DNA of 64,000 nt from Variovorax beijingensis (GTDB lineage Bacteria > Pseudomonadota > Gammaproteobacteria > Burkholderiales > Burkholderiaceae_C), in assembly GCF_007828835.1 (NCBI RefSeq), contig NZ_VIVL01000008.1, forward strand, positions 1 through 64,000. The letters are read 5' to 3'. The notes under the pieces were generated by a model that saw only the letters and a list, made by a program, of their open reading frames with translations, made no database searches and was not told the DNA's origin. Made by a program: the position numbers and the translations under genes. Positions 61,574 through 64,000 of this stretch are shown here, piece by piece; position 1 is the first letter of the stretch, and the number at the start of each line of letters is the position of its first letter.

Positions 61574-62950
61574 TCAAAGCGTGGACAAGCCCCGTCCAAA
61601 GATGTCAAGCGCCTTGAACAACAGCGATCGCGGAATCGTGAGCGACGGCATCACGCGCATCACATTGCCATAGCGCCCGCATGGCACCATCATCACGCCG
61701 TGGCTCAGAACATAGCCCATCAGCTCGCCAATCTTCTCGTGGCTCAGGGGCTCCTTGGTCGCCCGATCCTGCACCAACTCGATACCGATCATGAGCCCCA
61801 AGCCGCGGACTTCGCCGATGAACGGACTGTTGAGGCCTTGGATGTACTCCTTTGCCTCCTGACCAAGCGAGCGAGCGCGATCCAGCAGACCCAGCGAAGG
61901 ATCCTGCAACAGACTGATGTTGGTGAGCGCAACGGCGGCGGAGACCGAATTGGCTGCGAAGGTATTCGGTACTGATCCGTCCGGAATCTTTGCCGCTAGG
62001 TCTGAGCGCATCACGAGTCCTGCCATAGGGACATCGCCCCCGATGCCCTTGCCGAAGGTGAGCATGTCCGGCTTCACGCCAGAGTGCTCCACCGCCCACA
62101 TCTTGCCGGTCCGACCTGCGCCGGCTTGCACCTCGTCAACAATTAGCAGCGCGCCACTGCGATCACAGGCCTTGCGCAATATTTGCAGGAACTCCGGCGC
62201 GGGCGGCACGTATCCGCCTTCACCCTGCACAGGTTCGACAATCACAGCTGCAACATCGTCGGCGGCCGTGTATGGCGTATTCAGAAGATAGTCGACGTAC
62301 TCACCTGCGATCTGTTCGGCACTTTTTTGATTGGTGTCGAATGGAAACCGATAAGCATAAGGATAGGGCGCGTGAATTACGCCGCCCATGAAGGGAGCGT
62401 AGCCCTTGCGATAGGCTGTACCGGTAGTCAGCGCCACGGAGGCGTTCCACACACCGTGATAGCCCCCATGAAAAGCGATGATCTGGTGCCGTCCCGTGAC
62501 GCGCTTGGCAAACTTCACTGCTGCTTCGAGCGCGTCGCTGCCGCCCTGCGTGAAGAACGTGATGCAATCGCCTCGCAGTCCTTCCGGCATGATCTCAGAG
62601 ATCTTGGTGGCCAACTCCGTGCGCTTCGTGCTATTCACCTCCATGGCATGCATCAGCACTTCGGATTGCTCGCGCATGGCTGCGACCACCTTGGGATGGC
62701 AACGTCCCACACTGCTTACACCAACGCCAGCCGACAGGTCGATGAACGTATTGCCGTCGGGGTCCTTGAAAGTCACGCCGAAAGCGCGATCGATCACCAC
62801 GGGCGCTCGACCGGCACCGCGCGCCATGGATTCGGTACGTGCCGACTGGGCCAGCGCATCAGCCGACTTCGGGCCAGGGAACTCGGCTGACACCATTTTC
62901 GGTGCGTCGGGGAAATTGAGGGCTTCCAGATCGGTCTCGGTCATAGTCAT
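61574..62950 (-). CDS. Class-III PLP-dependent aminotransferase
   Basis: The 458-residue enzyme has IDLSAGVGVSSVGRCHPKVV, FHGGYHGVWNASVALTTG, IVEPVQGEGGYVPPAPEFLQ, the PLP site LLIVDEVQAGAGRTGKMW and the Schiff-base Lys in MLTFGKGIGGDVPMAG. It belongs to the class-III group (4-aminobutyrate, diaminobutyrate and related omega-transaminases). With succinate-semialdehyde-type dehydrogenase in the cargo a GABA-like reaction is possible but not shown. An in-frame start further upstream (63112) is unlikely. The gap to the relaxase is 205 bp. Confidence 0.87.
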   Translation of the reverse strand: MTMTETDLEALNFPDAPKMVSAEFPGPKSADALAQSARTESMARGAGRAPVVIDRAFGVTFKDPDGNTFIDLSAGVGVSSVGRCHPKVVAAMREQSEVLMHAMEVNSTKRTELATKISEIMPEGLRGDCITFFTQGGSDALEAAVKFAKRVTGRHQIIAFHGGYHGVWNASVALTTGTAYRKGYAPFMGGVIHAPYPYAYRFPFDTNQKSAEQIAGEYVDYLLNTPYTAADDVAAVIVEPVQGEGGYVPPAPEFLQILRKACDRSGALLIVDEVQAGAGRTGKMWAVEHSGVKPDMLTFGKGIGGDVPMAGLVMRSDLAAKIPDGSVPNTFAANSVSAAVALTNISLLQDPSLGLLDRARSLGQEAKEYIQGLNSPFIGEVRGLGLMIGIELVQDRATKEPLSHEKIGELMGYVLSHGVMMVPCGRYGNVMRVMPSLTIPRSLLFKALDIFGRGLSTL

Positions 62951-63155
62951 AGCTTTTCGGTCGGATTCGGGGTTGAGCAATCGCCGCATCGCTGCGACGG
63001 ACAAGGACGGAGCGGACAGCTTCGTGAGGTGGCTAGGCCGCGAGGCGGCGGCTCTGCATTCATGAAATAGGGTCCGACAACGCTTGGTCCAACCGATGTT
63101 GGCCGAGATCACCTCGGCTCGGTAGCCCGAATCGGCAATGCACGCCGGGCGGTCG

Positions 63156-64000
63156 TCATATGGAGATGCCCCGCTGCCGCCCCAACTGCCAAGTCACCGA
63201 TTGGCCACGGCTGACGGCGGAGACCTGTTGACCCAGGTGCTGTTCAATCACAGGTCGCCAAGGCAGCAGGGCGAAACCCACCCCGTCATCGAGCATGGCG
63301 AAGCGACCACTGGCAAGCTGAATACTTCGGCGATAGGTGCCGCTGGCCCGCTCGCCGTCCTTCAGTCTCCGGTAGCTCCGGCCGGTCTGATCCTGCAAGG
63401 ATTTGGCAGCTACCGCCAATTCCCGATCCCGCAAGGTCGACAGCAGGTCACGTGCGAGCGCGAAACGCCGACCTCGACGTTCGGCCAGGCGCTGTTCGAT
63501 CAGGAACTCCGCGCGGCTGCGCATTGCATCGCGTACCTGGGTACCGAAGCCTTGCGCTACCAAGCCGCGGCCCCCATCGATCAATTGCCTGTCCAGCCAG
63601 GTGGCGCCGATGGCGCGTACCTGCTGATCGATGCGCAGGTGGGAGTGCAACTCGATGGTCGGTCCTGCAGCTTTCTGCGCATCGTGTTGTCGCGCTTTCA
63701 CCGTCAGATCCGACGGCACCTTCCAGACGCCATCGGCCACACGCTCCACGACGCCCGCACGGCGCAACGCCTCGAGTCGGCGCACGTGGACATCCACGGC
63801 AGATCGAGGATCCGGATCGTTGGTCAGCTCGAGATGGGCCAAATGCTCGGCGGTCCTGTAGACGCCATCTCTCGAGACCGCCGCGATGTTGCGGTCCACC
63901 GCCCGCTCCTGCGCCGGCGGGTTCGCCTCCACAATCCCGCCCATCGGAAGCGCCGACAAGTCGGCGCCGACCGGCAGCTTCAGGTAGTGCGCCCGTCCGT
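63156..64000 (-). CDS. Relaxase/mobilization nuclease, C-terminal part (DUF3363), truncated by window edge
   Basis: The frame stays open to the window's right edge, so the N-terminal nuclease domain is outside. The visible C-terminal 280 or so residues include LTNDPDPRSAVDVHVRRLEA, VERVADGVWKVPSDLTVKAR and SGRFAMLDDGVGFALLPWRP, the DUF3363 pattern of VirD2-like relaxases (RlxS) in Tn4371-type elements. It would nick oriT and pilot the strand to TraG. It reads towards traG, with about 44 kb of accessory DNA between them. Confidence 0.88.
   Translation of the reverse strand, partial: GRAHYLKLPVGADLSALPMGGIVEANPPAQERAVDRNIAAVSRDGVYRTAEHLAHLELTNDPDPRSAVDVHVRRLEALRRAGVVERVADGVWKVPSDLTVKARQHDAQKAAGPTIELHSHLRIDQQVRAIGATWLDRQLIDGGRGLVAQGFGTQVRDAMRSRAEFLIEQRLAERRGRRFALARDLLSTLRDRELAVAAKSLQDQTGRSYRRLKDGERASGTYRRSIQLASGRFAMLDDGVGFALLPWRPVIEQHLGQQVSAVSRGQSVTWQLGRQRGISI

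Overview
This 64-kb, GC-rich window looks like the interior of an integrative and conjugative element (ICE) of the Tn4371 type in a betaproteobacterium, most likely Burkholderiales. The basis is a complete P-type trb mating-pair operon in Tn4371 order (traG-copG-trbBCDE-trbJ-exclusion lipoprotein-trbLFGI-DUF2274, 5.9-18.4 kb, all minus strand), a LysR gene in the traR position before traG, and the C-terminal part of a DUF3363-type relaxase running off the right edge (63.2-64.0 kb). Many Bug-type solute receptors and the amount of aromatic-type catabolism fit Burkholderiales. Neither ICE end, integrase nor attachment site is visible.

Left arm (1-5.9 kb), beyond the distal end of the trb operon: two divergent gene sets share a 123-bp AT-rich intergenic region. 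Rightward lies a compact five-gene ubiquitin-like conjugation operon: a single ubiquitin-like domain protein (multiubiquitin family), an E2-like protein, a JAB/JAMM peptidase fused to a ThiF/E1 adenylating domain, a Cys-rich protein with a HEPN-like R-x4-H motif, and a zinc-ligand-rich DUF6527 protein. Leftward lie a ribbon-helix-helix protein, a GNAT-fold protein, an HTH protein and an ImmA/IrrE metallopeptidase, with a small membrane protein at the far left. This is the most exciting locus: a eukaryote-like ubiquitin pathway carried as accessory DNA on a conjugative element, with an HTH/metallopeptidase pair reminiscent of the regulators of other anti-phage operons.

Cargo 1 (19.6-33.3 kb, minus strand) is a long catabolic operon between the relaxase and the LysR-traG module. 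It holds a Bug receptor, TPP-dependent decarboxylase, divergent SDR, Asp-box beta-propeller, VOC metalloenzyme, amino-acid-synthesis-family protein, alpha/beta hydrolase, NIPSNAP protein, MhpA-like flavin hydroxylase, two aldehyde dehydrogenases, nitroreductase and APC permease. A divergent IclR regulator stands at its head. An aromatic or heteroaromatic substrate is likely but cannot be named from the sequence.

Cargo 2 (33.7-43.1 kb) is built from duplicated modules: two IclR regulators, three more Bug receptors, two paralogous glutathione transferases, a cyclase-family hydrolase and a third aldehyde dehydrogenase.

Cargo 3 (43.1-59.7 kb, mostly plus strand) looks like a redox and metal-acquisition set: cytochrome b561, TonB receptor, DUF6152/DUF6644 module, secreted alpha/beta hydrolase, DUF6162 protein, ZnuABC-like transporter with a second unusual ZnuA-like protein, DUF4198, PepSY membrane protein, porin-like barrel and an AraC regulator. 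A 49-bp element with three identical blocks precedes both the aldehyde dehydrogenase operon and the porin gene. The right end (59.9-63 kb) has an IS66 transposase remnant, a GNAT gene and a class-III aminotransferase before the relaxase.
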